Source: Methanocella_A sp963769045
GTDB lineage: Archaea; Halobacteriota; Methanocellia; Methanocellales; Methanocellaceae
NCBI GenBank assembly: GCA_963769045.1
Contig: CAVYKK010000028.1
Location: forward strand, 62,001 to 126,000
DNA: 64,000 bases
Reading direction: 5' to 3'
Part shown: piece by piece, positions 44,779 through 53,378 of the stretch
How the letters are laid out: every line of letters begins with the position of its first letter
How positions within the stretch are numbered: the first letter of the stretch is position 1
Made by a program: the position numbers and the translations under genes
Notes under the pieces: model-generated
What the model was told of the DNA's origin: nothing
What the model saw: only the letters and a program-made list of their open reading frames with translations
The model's database searches: none

Positions 44779-46581
44779 TCAACGTATAATCGGCAGGCGA
44801 ATACAGGATGCCTGCGTTTTACTGCGAGATACCTGCCAGACCGGGGTACCTTGCGCAGGAATGCGTACGAACGTATCGCTGTCCGCCCCGGCAATGGCGA
44901 CCCGGATCGAATGGCCCCGCCGGATGAGCGCTGAGGTCGGCAGCAGCCCGAAGGTCAGTTCGACCGTTACGCCCCGGGGAAGCGGCGACGCATCGGCGCG
45001 ATTAAAGGTATGGTATGGCATCCCTGTCCGGTAGGGCGCCGGCCCGGAGGACGGCTTGCGATGAATGCCCCGCAGTTGCCCTTCGGTGACATAACGGACG
45101 ACCCCCTTCCCGTCGACGTCCTCCAGGTAGGCGAAGAATGCGCCGTCGCCCTCGCTCGAGGCAAGGTATAATGTGATGACGGGATATCCCGTGATCTCGA
45201 CATCACGGTCCAGGGGCGCAGAAGTATACATCAGCAGCCTGCGGTCTTCCCACGCCCGGTCCCGATAGACGAGCGGCCTTGCCATCTGCGTTTGCCAGCG
45301 GTTTGTCCTGCCTGTGGTCGCGGCGAAATCGACGACGTAGGTATCGGCATCGCCGTCCGCGGCCGGTGGCTCCGGGGCCAGCCCGTGCCCGGGCTGGAAA
45401 TACCATGTCTGCACTTCCGTAGCCGGCAGCGGAAAGGTATCCGTTCGTTTCCAGGCTTCTTCCCCAAGCGTATAGTAGAACAGCGTTTTACCAGCCGGCG
45501 GCTGGTTTTTTCGCAGCGTCCGGTCGAAGAATCGCGCAAGCGCCGCCCATTGCTGCTCTTTTAGCGGGTCGGGTTTAGCATTTGGTTTCTGGTAAGGGCT
45601 GCCGTTGGCGGTCATCTCGTGCTTCCATGCGCCGATCGCGACGATTTGGGGATTGCGGAAGGTGTTGAAGGTGCGGAGGGCGGCTTCGGCCGATGCGCCA
45701 TCCAGCCAGCTCCCCCATGTAAAGATCGGGATGCCGCTTTGTTCGATAGCCGCCCGGCCCTCGAAAACGCTGAAGCTGTCGAGCGTTGCCCCGGTATCGC
45801 CCAGCGGGTCATCCCGGTAAGTGATTCCCGATATTGCCCGGTATAGGTCGGTGTTCGCCCGGTGGTCCTGCAGCGCGCTCGTAAGGATCGCGCGAGCCTT
45901 TCGATCCGAATCGACGGGGCGCACGCCTTTGACGAGCAGCCGTGCGAGCCGCGGAAACAGGCTCGAAGGCTTATTGCCGTCCAGCATCTTGTTACTCTCG
46001 CTCCAGGCGCAGACGAAGGACTGGCTCAAAATGCCCCCGGGCATCACGATGTCTGCGTAAACGTCGAATTCGATCTCCTGCGGCGCCACGCCCTTTACGC
46101 CGGGCACGCCCGTCGAGGCAAGCCGGAGTGCGGTCCCACCTTCGTAGGAGATGCCGAACGCGCCGACATTGCCGTTGCACCAAGGCTGTGCGGCCGCCCA
46201 GGACGCCACTTCGCCGTAGTCCGCCAGCTCTTCCGGCGCCCAGGGGTAGCGGTTCATGCCGGTGGACGCGCCGGTGCCGCGCGCATCGACGACCACGACG
46301 GCAAAGCCGCGCGAGATCAGGTAATCGGCTATCGGCTCGCGGGGGCCTATGAGCGCCTTGTTGGGCGGTTCGAGGCCGCGCAGCTCCATGCTGCGCCAGT
46401 AGCGGGCCATGATCATCAGTGCCGGCAGACGGGTTTCCGGGGGGCGGTCGGCGGGCAGCATCACGTCGACGGCGATCAGCGTGCCGTCGCGCATGGTCAA
46501 ATATTGCGAAGCCGAGCGTACACCGTGATACCGCGGTCCGACTTGTTCCTGTTCACAATCCGGTCCGATGTCAAGGATCAA
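44779..46581 (-). CDS. CocE/NonD family hydrolase (X-Pro dipeptidyl-peptidase-like)
   Basis: 600 residues. The alpha/beta-hydrolase core has DARGTGAST and the nucleophile elbow FGISYEGGTA (S145); SWLDGASAE and IGAWKHEM provide later catalytic regions; the C-terminal half is the jelly-roll beta domain of the family (PLDRDVEITGYPVITLYLAS). Family members cleave acyl esters or X-Pro peptides. No signal peptide, so cytoplasmic. It is 68 nt upstream of the hydroxyacid dehydrogenase on the same strand. Confidence 0.85.
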   Translation of the reverse strand: MILDIGPDCEQEQVGPRYHGVRSASQYLTMRDGTLIAVDVMLPADRPPETRLPALMIMARYWRSMELRGLEPPNKALIGPREPIADYLISRGFAVVVVDARGTGASTGMNRYPWAPEELADYGEVASWAAAQPWCNGNVGAFGISYEGGTALRLASTGVPGVKGVAPQEIEFDVYADIVMPGGILSQSFVCAWSESNKMLDGNKPSSLFPRLARLLVKGVRPVDSDRKARAILTSALQDHRANTDLYRAISGITYRDDPLGDTGATLDSFSVFEGRAAIEQSGIPIFTWGSWLDGASAEAALRTFNTFRNPQIVAIGAWKHEMTANGSPYQKPNAKPDPLKEQQWAALARFFDRTLRKNQPPAGKTLFYYTLGEEAWKRTDTFPLPATEVQTWYFQPGHGLAPEPPAADGDADTYVVDFAATTGRTNRWQTQMARPLVYRDRAWEDRRLLMYTSAPLDRDVEITGYPVITLYLASSEGDGAFFAYLEDVDGKGVVRYVTEGQLRGIHRKPSSGPAPYRTGMPYHTFNRADASPLPRGVTVELTFGLLPTSALIRRGHSIRVAIAGADSDTFVRIPAQGTPVWQVSRSKTQASCIRLPIIR

Positions 46582-46635
46582 AGTTCTTCCTTCAGGAAGC
46601 CTAGTATACGCATATGGTTTTTTAACTTTATCGGG

Positions 46636-47340
46636 TCACCGGCTGTCTATGCGCCGTCGCAGGGCCGGGTCTTCGGCGATGAGCCCGGCCAGCACCTGTT
46701 CCACGCTCTCGTCCGGTGCCAGCGGCCGGTTGAGGTAGACGCCGGTCCTCCCCACGTCCGCCCGGCGTTCCAGCACCCGCATCCGCTCCTCGACGATCTG
46801 CTGGCTCACATTCACCTTCTTTGCCACGACACCGGGCGAAAGATCGGACAGCGGCGTCTCGATGTGCCCTTCAGGCGTGGGCTCGATGAGCATGAGCCGC
46901 TTGTCCACGCCGGGCACCCGTTTCCCGCTCCTGACGTCGTTCAGCCCGACGGCGCCGCCGAAGCGGTAGAACTCCAGCTCCACCTCACGGGGCGGTATCA
47001 GCGGGAAGGTGACCGCCGTGTTATCTTCCAGCTCGACGTTGGCCTTGACCAGCGAGCGGGGCGTCGCCTGGGTGATGGTCGTGCCGAGGACAGAAAAATC
47101 GTCCAGCGCCAGCAGCACCTGCATTGAGCTGGCGACCTGCGGGATAAAAATATCGACGTCGCTCGACGGCTTCACGTCGCCCCGGGCCACGCTGCCGAAG
47201 ACCGCGGCGTCCAGCCCTTTCTGCCCGAGAGCGTCAAGCACCTCCCGTGCCCGTCCGCGCAGGCGGCGGAAGCCCTCCCAGTGGCCACTGTCGTAGACGA
47301 CCTCTTTACGTTCGCCCATCTCTGCGGTCTTACGTCTCAA
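46636..47340 (-). CDS. Nucleotidyltransferase-domain protein
   Basis: Up to 234 residues. GSVARGDVKPSSDVDIFI is the polymerase-beta-like nucleotidyltransferase signature with both metal-binding Asp residues. The C-terminal 130 residues include VAKKVNVSQQIVEERMRVL, helix-turn-helix-like. The architecture is typical of an archaeal conserved family of unknown substrate. ATG at 47319 (MGERKEVV) is an alternative start. It lies 4 nt after cutA on the same strand. Confidence 0.78.
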   Translation of the reverse strand: MRRKTAEMGERKEVVYDSGHWEGFRRLRGRAREVLDALGQKGLDAAVFGSVARGDVKPSSDVDIFIPQVASSMQVLLALDDFSVLGTTITQATPRSLVKANVELEDNTAVTFPLIPPREVELEFYRFGGAVGLNDVRSGKRVPGVDKRLMLIEPTPEGHIETPLSDLSPGVVAKKVNVSQQIVEERMRVLERRADVGRTGVYLNRPLAPDESVEQVLAGLIAEDPALRRRIDSR

Positions 47341-47344
47341 GGGA

Positions 47345-47659
47345 TCACCCGGTCTCTCTGCCTACCCAGTCGAGGTAGCCCTCGGAGCCCGCAGCGATCT
47401 TCCAGGAGGTAATGCACGGCACCTCGTAGGAGTGCAGCTCCTTAACCCTTTTGATCACGTCAGGGACCAGGGCCGTCCGGGTCTTGCAGAGCATCGCCAC
47501 CTCGCTGCACTCGTCCATGCGGCCTTCCCAGTAAAACATAGAAGTGACCGGCCAGTAGTTCACACAGGCGACCAGCCGTTCCTCGACCAGCGCCCGGGCG
47601 ATACTCCGGGCCTCATCAGCGTCCTTCGCGGTAACGTAAACGGTCGAATACATCTGCAT
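47345..47659 (-). CDS. cutA: Divalent-cation tolerance protein CutA
   Basis: 104 residues. ALVEERLVACVNYWP, SMFYWEGRM and ELHSYEVPCITSW are the CutA1 signature. It forms a trimer resembling PII proteins; the role in copper tolerance outside E. coli is uncertain. It probably heads a two-gene operon with the nucleotidyltransferase. Confidence 0.92.
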   Translation of the reverse strand: MQMYSTVYVTAKDADEARSIARALVEERLVACVNYWPVTSMFYWEGRMDECSEVAMLCKTRTALVPDVIKRVKELHSYEVPCITSWKIAAGSEGYLDWVGRETG

Positions 47660-47771
47660 AAGCGTCTTTCATGCCTGCTACATATTAATATCGGCGACCC
47701 CGGCATTCCGGTCGCCCGGCATTGTCGGCGGTGACCGGCGGCATGGGGCCGCTGTATAGGACGTGAACGTA

Positions 47772-47779
47772 TTTATATG
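47772..47779 (+). promoter_or_regulatory. TATA box of the site-2 protease gene
   Basis: TTTATATG, about 50 nt before the TTG start at 47830. Confidence 0.5.
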
Positions 47780-47829
47780 AAATATTACTATGCTCTGATT
47801 GATATTTAGATTGATGGAGAGAACTTCCT

Positions 47830-49530
47830 TTGGTTGATTTTATATGGGTCGCAGTATTCGCAGGCTTCGCTCTCTGGTGGATGGGCGTCTATGCACTCAA
47901 CAAGGCCGGGGTGCTGAAGCGCTTTAACATGACGGCATACGGGCCGCTTATCATGTGGAGGACATACCGGGGCCAGGGCCTGCTTAACTCGCTCGCATCG
48001 CCGAAGACGTTCTGGAAAGCGTTGTTTTCGCTGTGCATCCCGCTGGTCTTCGTCTCCATGGTCATCATGCTGGCGATGATCGTCATCGTGGACATCGTCA
48101 TGATCGTCAAGACGCCGGCGCCCAGCGTGGCGACCGCGCCGCAGAACATCCTGGTCATCCCGGGCGTCAACCAGTTCGTGCCGTTCGTCTGGGGATGGCT
48201 CGCCCTTGTCGTCGCCATGGTAGTGCACGAGCTCGGTCACGCCGTGATGGCACGGGCCGAGAACATCAAGGTCAAGTCGATGGGACTGCTTCTCGCACCC
48301 ATCCCGATCGGCGCGTTTGCGGAAATCGACGAGGAGGAGATGTTCGGCACCAAGTCCGAGGGCACTACAGGCGAAGTCCTCGGGCCTATGGACACGAAAG
48401 GGGCCGGGGAGGGCAAGCGTACCGCGTCAAGCATGGGGCAGGTCCGCATCCTCAGCGCGGGAGTGATCTCCAACTTCCTGATCGCAGCTTTAGCATTCCT
48501 GTTACTATTTGGGCCGGTGCTCGGCGCTATAGCGGCGACGAACTCCGGGATGGTCGTCGTGAACGTGGCGCCGGGCACGCCGGCCTACGACGCGGGCATT
48601 CATAGCAACATGATCATCAATTCGGTCGACGGCGTCAACATGTCCACGCCCGGCCAGTTCAACGATTACCTGAGGGCTCATGCCGGCAGTACTGTGGATA
48701 TCCAGGGCATGCAGGGCAGCCAGGCCGTCAGTTATCCGATCAAGGTAAACGAGACTAAAGGCCTCTATGTCCTGGGCGTCGTCGCGGACTTCCCGGCGGC
48801 AAAGGCGGGCATCGGGCCGAACATGCAGATGGTATCGGTCAACAGTACTCCCATCAGTAATAACGCAGAGTACACGGCGTTCATGGCCAACACCACGCCG
48901 GGCCAGACGGTCAGCGTCGACCTGGTCGCGCAGAATGGCACCATGATGAACACCTCTATGGTCCTCGCCAGCGGCGCGCAGCCTAAAGGCTATATGGGCT
49001 TCGGCGGCGCCGACCTGTCAGACAACTCGATAGGGATTCTGGTCGGCACGTTCGACGCCAGGGGACAGCTGTCCGCGCTCCAGAGCATGCTGAGCCCGAC
49101 CGGCAATACGATCGTGGATAAGGCCATGTCGGTGGTCGAAGGCCTCGCTGTCATCATGTTCATGCCGCTCTGGGAGGTCATGGGCGGCTACACCGGGATC
49201 AGCGTGTTCCAGAGCGATCTGGCCAGCCTGTACCACCCGATCGGATGGGCGGCCGGGCTGGGCAACGGCGTCTTCTATATGGCGCTGGCCCTCTTCTGGA
49301 TCGGCTGGCTCAACATGAACGTCGGCCTGTTCAACTGCCTCCCCATGATACCGCTTGACGGCGGGCACATCTTCCGTGAGGTCACCCGTGTCACGGTGGG
49401 CCGGTTCGTCCGGGACGGCAAAACGGTAGACCGCATCTCAAAGGCCATCGTGAACGGGTTTGCCATTACGCTGTTCTCGTCGCTGGTCTTCATGATCGTG
49501 GCGCCGTACATCGTTCATGGATTAGCGTAA
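47830..49530 (+). CDS. Site-2 protease family metalloprotease (M50) with two PDZ domains
   Basis: 566 residues. HELGH (133-137) in a transmembrane helix and NCLPMIPLDGGH near residue 510 are the zinc-binding and Asp motifs of intramembrane M50 proteases. Between them lie two PDZ-like domains (VAPGTPAYDAGIHSNMIIN; DFPAAKAGIGPNMQMVS). Such enzymes cut membrane-bound regulators or signal-peptide remnants. The TTG start follows GGAGAG by 12 nt; a 7-codon frame (ATG at 47814) overlaps the start and ends at its second codon region. Confidence 0.85.
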   Translation: MVDFIWVAVFAGFALWWMGVYALNKAGVLKRFNMTAYGPLIMWRTYRGQGLLNSLASPKTFWKALFSLCIPLVFVSMVIMLAMIVIVDIVMIVKTPAPSVATAPQNILVIPGVNQFVPFVWGWLALVVAMVVHELGHAVMARAENIKVKSMGLLLAPIPIGAFAEIDEEEMFGTKSEGTTGEVLGPMDTKGAGEGKRTASSMGQVRILSAGVISNFLIAALAFLLLFGPVLGAIAATNSGMVVVNVAPGTPAYDAGIHSNMIINSVDGVNMSTPGQFNDYLRAHAGSTVDIQGMQGSQAVSYPIKVNETKGLYVLGVVADFPAAKAGIGPNMQMVSVNSTPISNNAEYTAFMANTTPGQTVSVDLVAQNGTMMNTSMVLASGAQPKGYMGFGGADLSDNSIGILVGTFDARGQLSALQSMLSPTGNTIVDKAMSVVEGLAVIMFMPLWEVMGGYTGISVFQSDLASLYHPIGWAAGLGNGVFYMALALFWIGWLNMNVGLFNCLPMIPLDGGHIFREVTRVTVGRFVRDGKTVDRISKAIVNGFAITLFSSLVFMIVAPYIVHGLA

Positions 49531-49540
49531 AAATAAAAAG

Positions 49541-49572
49541 ACGCTAAGGACACTGAGAGTTGTCCTTGGCGT
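49541..49572. repeat. Short hairpin of the repeat vocabulary after the site-2 protease gene
   Basis: ACGCTAAGGACA and TGTCCTTGGCGT form a 12-nt stem with one G-T type mismatch and an 8-nt loop, starting 11 nt after the stop. Confidence 0.6.
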
Positions 49573-49736
49573 GATCATTTTTATATTTCATGTAATAGAG
49601 GTTGAGAATCAGGCCGTTGCCCTGCTATGCGTGAAGGAACGATGGTGAAGTTCAGAGCCGCAGAGAGTCGGCTGATGATCGGTGTCCTGGTCAGGCATAA
49701 GACGATGAAAATCAGGCAGATGCGTAGCGGTAAGTC

Positions 49737-49938
49737 GGGAACCGTTTTGGAACGCCAAGAGGCCAAGGGACGCCAGGACGCCAAGGATTTTTTAGATTCA
49801 AGACGCCAAGGGGCCAGGGAACGTTAAGTTTTCAGCATTTGGAATATTCATGGACTTGGACCCTTGGCGTCTTGAATCTAAAAAATAAATTTTTGGCGTC
49901 CTGGCGTCTCTTGGCGGCTTGGCGTTCCAAAACGGTTC
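49737..49938. repeat. Long inverted repeat H (CGCCAAG 9-mers), about 85-bp arms
   Basis: From 49737 the left arm reads GGGAACCGTTTTGGAACGCC and then 9-nt CGCCAAG/CGCCAGG units, a TTTTTTAGATTCAAG stretch and more units. The right arm, ending at 49938, is its reverse complement with few changes, including the non-repetitive parts. This is the longest hairpin in the window. The 677-bp gap 49531-50207 consists almost wholly of these elements and has no gene. Confidence 0.85.
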
Positions 49939-49992
49939 CTGACGTTCCGCGACGAAAAGCCGAAACAGTCCAGCGCGACATAGTTTTTCATA

Positions 49993-50094
49993 GGAACGCA
50001 GAGTGGCGCAGAGTACGCAGCTACTTTTAAGAAATGGGCAGCCTTTATCTGAAATGAAACTGCGTTCTCTGCGTCCCTCTGCAGTCTCTGCGGC
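49993..50094. repeat. Inverted-repeat element I (CGCAGAG 9/10-mers)
   Basis: The left arm GGAACGCAGAGTGGCGCAGAG and the right arm, whose reverse complement reads GCCGCAGAGACTGCAGAGG and on, pair over about 30 nt around a loop. Confidence 0.7.
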
Positions 50095-50156
50095 AAAAAA
50101 TTCGCCCTGCATACCGCTACGCACAGCCAGAAGACTGATAAAAAGAAGAATGGTTT

Positions 50157-50206
50157 AGCCACTAAGGACTTTGTGTACTTCGTGCCCTTAGTGACCTTAG
50201 TGTCCC
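50157..50206. repeat. Short repeat element J at a gene's stop codon
   Basis: GCCACTAAGGAC on the left and GTGCCCTTAGTGACCTTAG on the right. On the minus strand the element begins immediately after the TAA of the gene at 50208. Confidence 0.6.
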
Positions 50207-50207
50207 T

Positions 50208-50624
50208 TTACTTTCTCTTGCCCTTGGTCATTCGCTGCTGCTGTTTGGCTTTAGACTCCATCTTCAGGATGCCCTTAGAAGTGAGCACGCCCAGCAGGAA
50301 GCTCTGCAGGATGACCAGCGCGAAGACGATGACGAAGGCCAGGAGCAGCGCGACGATGCTGCCGACGGAGGCAGTTAAGATTGAAATGGTACCGCCCAGG
50401 CCGAGCGCGAAAATGATAGCGAACGGCAGCGTGTACACGGCGCTGTAAATGATCCTGGAGCGCTGGTCGGCGTACTTACCGAAGTACGGGGCGATGATGT
50501 ACATGATGATACAGAGTATAATCCACGAGCCCGCGAACGTGACGAGGGTCAGGAGGAGGTAGTCGGTGATGCCGGCGGTCGTGGACAGGTCTACCCCGCC
50601 GGTAGAATTGTTTACTGCTTGCAT
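50208..50624 (-). CDS. Small membrane protein of unknown function
   Basis: 138 residues from the ATG at 50624 (MQAVNNSTGG). Three hydrophobic segments (YLLLTLVTFAGSWIILCIIM, AVYTLPFAIIFALGLGG, SIVALLLAFVIVFALVILQS) and a basic C-terminal tail ending GKRK. Earlier in-frame starts lie within repeat element K and are rejected. It is flanked by repeat elements J and K. Confidence 0.6.
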   Translation of the reverse strand: MQAVNNSTGGVDLSTTAGITDYLLLTLVTFAGSWIILCIIMYIIAPYFGKYADQRSRIIYSAVYTLPFAIIFALGLGGTISILTASVGSIVALLLAFVIVFALVILQSFLLGVLTSKGILKMESKAKQQQRMTKGKRK

Positions 50625-50669
50625 AGCTATCAGCCGATACAATACGCTTGAAGGATAAATAACTAATGG

Positions 50670-50788
50670 GCATTGGACACGGAGGGCACTAAGGGCACTA
50701 AGGCCACAAAGGAGCATTAGTAGAATCCCGATACGGGCTTGCCCCCTTTCGTGCCCTTTGTGCCCTTAGTGCCCTCCGTGTCCAATGC
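50670..50788. repeat. Inverted-repeat element K (GCATTGGACAC ends)
   Basis: The left end GCATTGGACACGGAGGGCAC and the right end GTGCCCTCCGTGTCCAATGC are perfect reverse complements; the 9-nt unit continues inward. It begins at the TGA of the neighbouring gene, in the context CCTGAGCATTGGACAC, nearly identical to the stop context of element C. Confidence 0.85.
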
Positions 50789-51637
50789 TCAGGCAATGAT
50801 CATCGTGCGTTGCTTTTCTTCCGGGCTGTCGGCGGCTTCGGCGCGGAACTTCACATAGTCCTCGACCGGCCCGGGGAACTCGACAGACAGGGCTTTGCCG
50901 GGACATACGCGGATGCACTGGTAGCATCGCATCCCGTCGATGCACTTCCATGTGAACTCGGGGAACTTCTCGCCGGTTTCGATGCTCCGGGTGGGACAAG
51001 ACTTCTTACAGGTCTCGCAGAACAGGCATTGCTCCTTGTTAAACAGGATTTTGCCTTCGATGCCCTTGCGCATCTTCTTTACGATCGGGTCGTGCGGCTT
51101 GCCCCGGCTGTTCACGAAGAACGGCGTGTTGCTGGCCAGCGCGGCCGGGTCGAGGCTGCGTCCGGCGGCCTTCGCTTCCAGTATCCTGTCGACGAACTCG
51201 TCGACGGACAGGATATCGCGTGCGTCAGGCCGGCCGGCGTTAATCTTGAGCTCGCGTCCCTGAGGGTAGTCATCACTGCCCTCGATCTTCAGGCCGCCCA
51301 GGATAGTGTAGCCCTTCTTCGCGAGCGCGGTGGCTGCGTCATACAGGCTGTCGCCCGCGGTGGCGCCGCCGTAAGTGGTAAAGACGAAAGCTTCGGTGCC
51401 TCTTACTTTTTTCAGCTTCTTGAGGAAGTCCGCGAAGAACTTCGGCGGGTAGCCGAAGAACGTGGGAAAGCCTATGCCGAGAAGCTCGACGCCGTCCAGC
51501 GCTTCAGGAAAATCGGCAGCGTCCTCGTACATCAGCGGGGTAACGATATACCCTTTATCCTGCAGCCGCTCGTAAAGCGCATAGGTAACCTTCTCGGTGT
51601 TCCCGGTCTGTGAAAAGTAGACGATCGTCGATCTCAT
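50789..51637 (-). CDS. EFR1-type flavodoxin-ferredoxin protein
   Basis: 282 residues. The N-terminal flavodoxin-like domain has the FMN loop YFSQTGNTEKV; the C-terminal 90 residues carry two 4Fe-4S motifs, CLFCETCKKSCP and CYQCIRVCP. This is the EFR1 arrangement of electron-transfer proteins in anaerobes. It probably shuttles electrons between ferredoxins and a flavoprotein; the partner is unknown. Confidence 0.87.
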   Translation of the reverse strand: MRSTIVYFSQTGNTEKVTYALYERLQDKGYIVTPLMYEDAADFPEALDGVELLGIGFPTFFGYPPKFFADFLKKLKKVRGTEAFVFTTYGGATAGDSLYDAATALAKKGYTILGGLKIEGSDDYPQGRELKINAGRPDARDILSVDEFVDRILEAKAAGRSLDPAALASNTPFFVNSRGKPHDPIVKKMRKGIEGKILFNKEQCLFCETCKKSCPTRSIETGEKFPEFTWKCIDGMRCYQCIRVCPGKALSVEFPGPVEDYVKFRAEAADSPEEKQRTMIIA

Positions 51638-51735
51638 AAAATGTTCAAAACGTAGATGCGGTGCATTCTATGTAAAGTTTCCCGGCAGGGTATTGAGGGG
51701 CAGACATGACTGTCTGCCCTCAGCCTTCCACAGGT

Positions 51736-52194
51736 CTAGCAGAAGCCGTTCCACCAGCCATTGATAAAGACGTTAGGGAACAAGAGACCCTGCGGGCCGA
51801 ACAGGCCCTGGTAGCCGAAGAGGCCCAGCGGGCCGAAGATGTCGTACGCCCCGAACATGCCGAGCGGGCCGAACATGCTGAAGCCTCCGCCCAGTCCCTG
51901 ACCAAAACCGCCGCCTAACCCGCCGATTCCGGCGGAGGCGAAGCTGCCGATGCCCGTGGGAATGCCCCCGAGGCCGGCGCCGATGGCGCTGGTCCCGGCC
52001 ACTCCTGTAGCCCCGGCACCTATGCCGGAAGCGCCCGTCGCTGCACTGCTTGCGCTGGCCGCTCCGCCCGCCGTGCCTGCCGCTCCGCCCGCGGCACCTG
52101 CCGATCCACCTGCTCCGCCCGCAGCCATGGCCGGCGTGATAAAGGCCAGAATGACCAGGGCGGTCACTATAAGTAGAGTAAATCTCCTGAACAT
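51736..52194 (-). CDS. Secreted Gly/Ala-rich protein with Phe-Gly-Pro-Leu repeats
   Basis: 152 residues from an ATG at 52194, preceded by GTGGGGGATTCG, the same leader as the gene at 153-461. Signal peptide (cleavage after PAMA), a 60-residue Gly/Ala/Ser stretch, a Gly-rich linker, then FGPLGMFGAYDIFGPLGLFG and similar words, ending NGWWNGFC with a lone cysteine. No known domain. It looks like a structural surface or matrix protein. Confidence 0.7.
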   Translation of the reverse strand: MFRRFTLLIVTALVILAFITPAMAAGGAGGSAGAAGGAAGTAGGAASASSAATGASGIGAGATGVAGTSAIGAGLGGIPTGIGSFASAGIGGLGGGFGQGLGGGFSMFGPLGMFGAYDIFGPLGLFGYQGLFGPQGLLFPNVFINGWWNGFC

Positions 52195-52417
52195 CGAATC
52201 CCCCACGATAATTACTGGCAGCCGAACCGTAAAAAGGATATGGCGGTATACGAGCGGAACACGTCCCGGCGGGCGAAAGATTATGCTGATCGGGCTGGCG
52301 CCGGACGAACATGTTCGCCGGAGACAATGGCCCTGTGTAAAAAATTGGTGACAGGCGTGACGAGCCTGCCACACGGCTTAATAGAGCCGACTCTCTGCCA
52401 GAATACGATCTCCGGGG

Positions 52418-53122
52418 CTAATACAGTCCCCTGGAGAGCCCGGTGCTGCCGAGGCCATTCTGGCTGCCGACGGGGCTGCCATAAGAGCTGCCCAGAGAGC
52501 TGCCCAGAGAGCTGCCGACGGGGCTGCCATAAGAGCTGCCCAGAGAGCTGCCCAGAGAGCTGCCGACGGGGCTGCCATAAGAGCTGCCCAGAGAGCTGCC
52601 AAGGCCGCAAGTATTGCCTAACCCGACAGGGCTGCCATAAGAGCTGCCAAGGCCATACTGGCCACTGGCAATGCCCGGGCTGCCATAAGAGCTGCCCAGA
52701 GAGCTGCCAAGCCCGAGCGGAGCGCCGTAAGAGCCGCCTACGCCACACGAACTGTCAAGCCCGAGCGGGCTGCCATATGCGCCGCCCAATCCAAGCGGGC
52801 TGCCTATTCCGCCTAATCCTGTTCCGACAGGCCCGCCAATTCCACACGGACTGCCGATAGGACCACCGAAACCGGCCCCGACAGGCCCGCCAATTCCACA
52901 GGCACCGTCGATTGGCCCGCCAAAGCCGGCCCCGATGGGACCGCATGCGGGTATAGCTGCGGGCACTGGCACTGGCACCGGCACCGGTACAGGAAATCCG
53001 AACAGGCCGAACGGGAACAGGCTTCCGCAACCGAAAGGCCCGATCCACGCCACTGCAGGCGCAGCCATCCCTAGAACCGCTATACCAACAAGGCAGAAGA
53101 CTGCCACTTTCTTTACATCCAT
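52418..53122 (-). CDS. Secreted Gly/Ser/Tyr/Pro-rich repeat protein
   Basis: 234 residues from ATG at 53122, after a GTAGGGGGAATT leader. Signal peptide (MDVKKVAVFCLVG to AVA), then WIGPFGCG, a PVPVPVPVPVP run, GPIGAGFGGPI and GIGGPVG repeats, and at the C-terminus SSLGSSYGSPVG repeats encoded by a 48-bp tandem DNA repeat. Several cysteines sit at regular places. The composition resembles silk- or elastin-like structural proteins; function is unknown. Same family style as 153-461 and 51736-52194. Confidence 0.7.
   Translation of the reverse strand: MDVKKVAVFCLVGIAVLGMAAPAVAWIGPFGCGSLFPFGLFGFPVPVPVPVPVPAAIPACGPIGAGFGGPIDGACGIGGPVGAGFGGPIGSPCGIGGPVGTGLGGIGSPLGLGGAYGSPLGLDSSCGVGGSYGAPLGLGSSLGSSYGSPGIASGQYGLGSSYGSPVGLGNTCGLGSSLGSSYGSPVGSSLGSSLGSSYGSPVGSSLGSSLGSSYGSPVGSQNGLGSTGLSRGLY
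52464..52607. repeat. 48-bp tandem coding repeat, three copies
   Basis: Units start at 52464, 52512 and 52560 with CTGCCGACGGGGCTGCCATA. It encodes the SSLGSSYGSPVG block and is nearly identical between copies, suggesting recent expansion; copy number is likely to vary between strains. Confidence 0.85.
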
Positions 53123-53378
53123 ATAATTCCCCCTACTGATTGGAATTGCACCATTTATCAGCAAAAGAGAAATGCCTTCATTTACCGGAAAGAAGGCTTT
53201 TTTCCGGAGTATAATGTGGGCAATATATAAGGCCTGCTGTCGTCTCCCGGCTTCAGAATCGCCTCGCTGTGGCTTTCGGGTTCCGTCGGCCCCGGAGGCG
53301 TTAAGATTATATCTAATAACCTTGAAGTAAACGTGAACGCACATCTGATTTCCGATAATATGGCGTGGATGGTAGCTT

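Noticed and set aside
47814..47837. Short upstream frame as a leader peptide of the site-2 protease gene
   Set aside because: Seven codons overlapping the TTG start could be chance; there is no supporting conservation evidence.
52240..52860. Cys/His/Ser-rich plus-strand frame
   Set aside because: It arises from the complement of the 48-bp repeats of the secreted protein.
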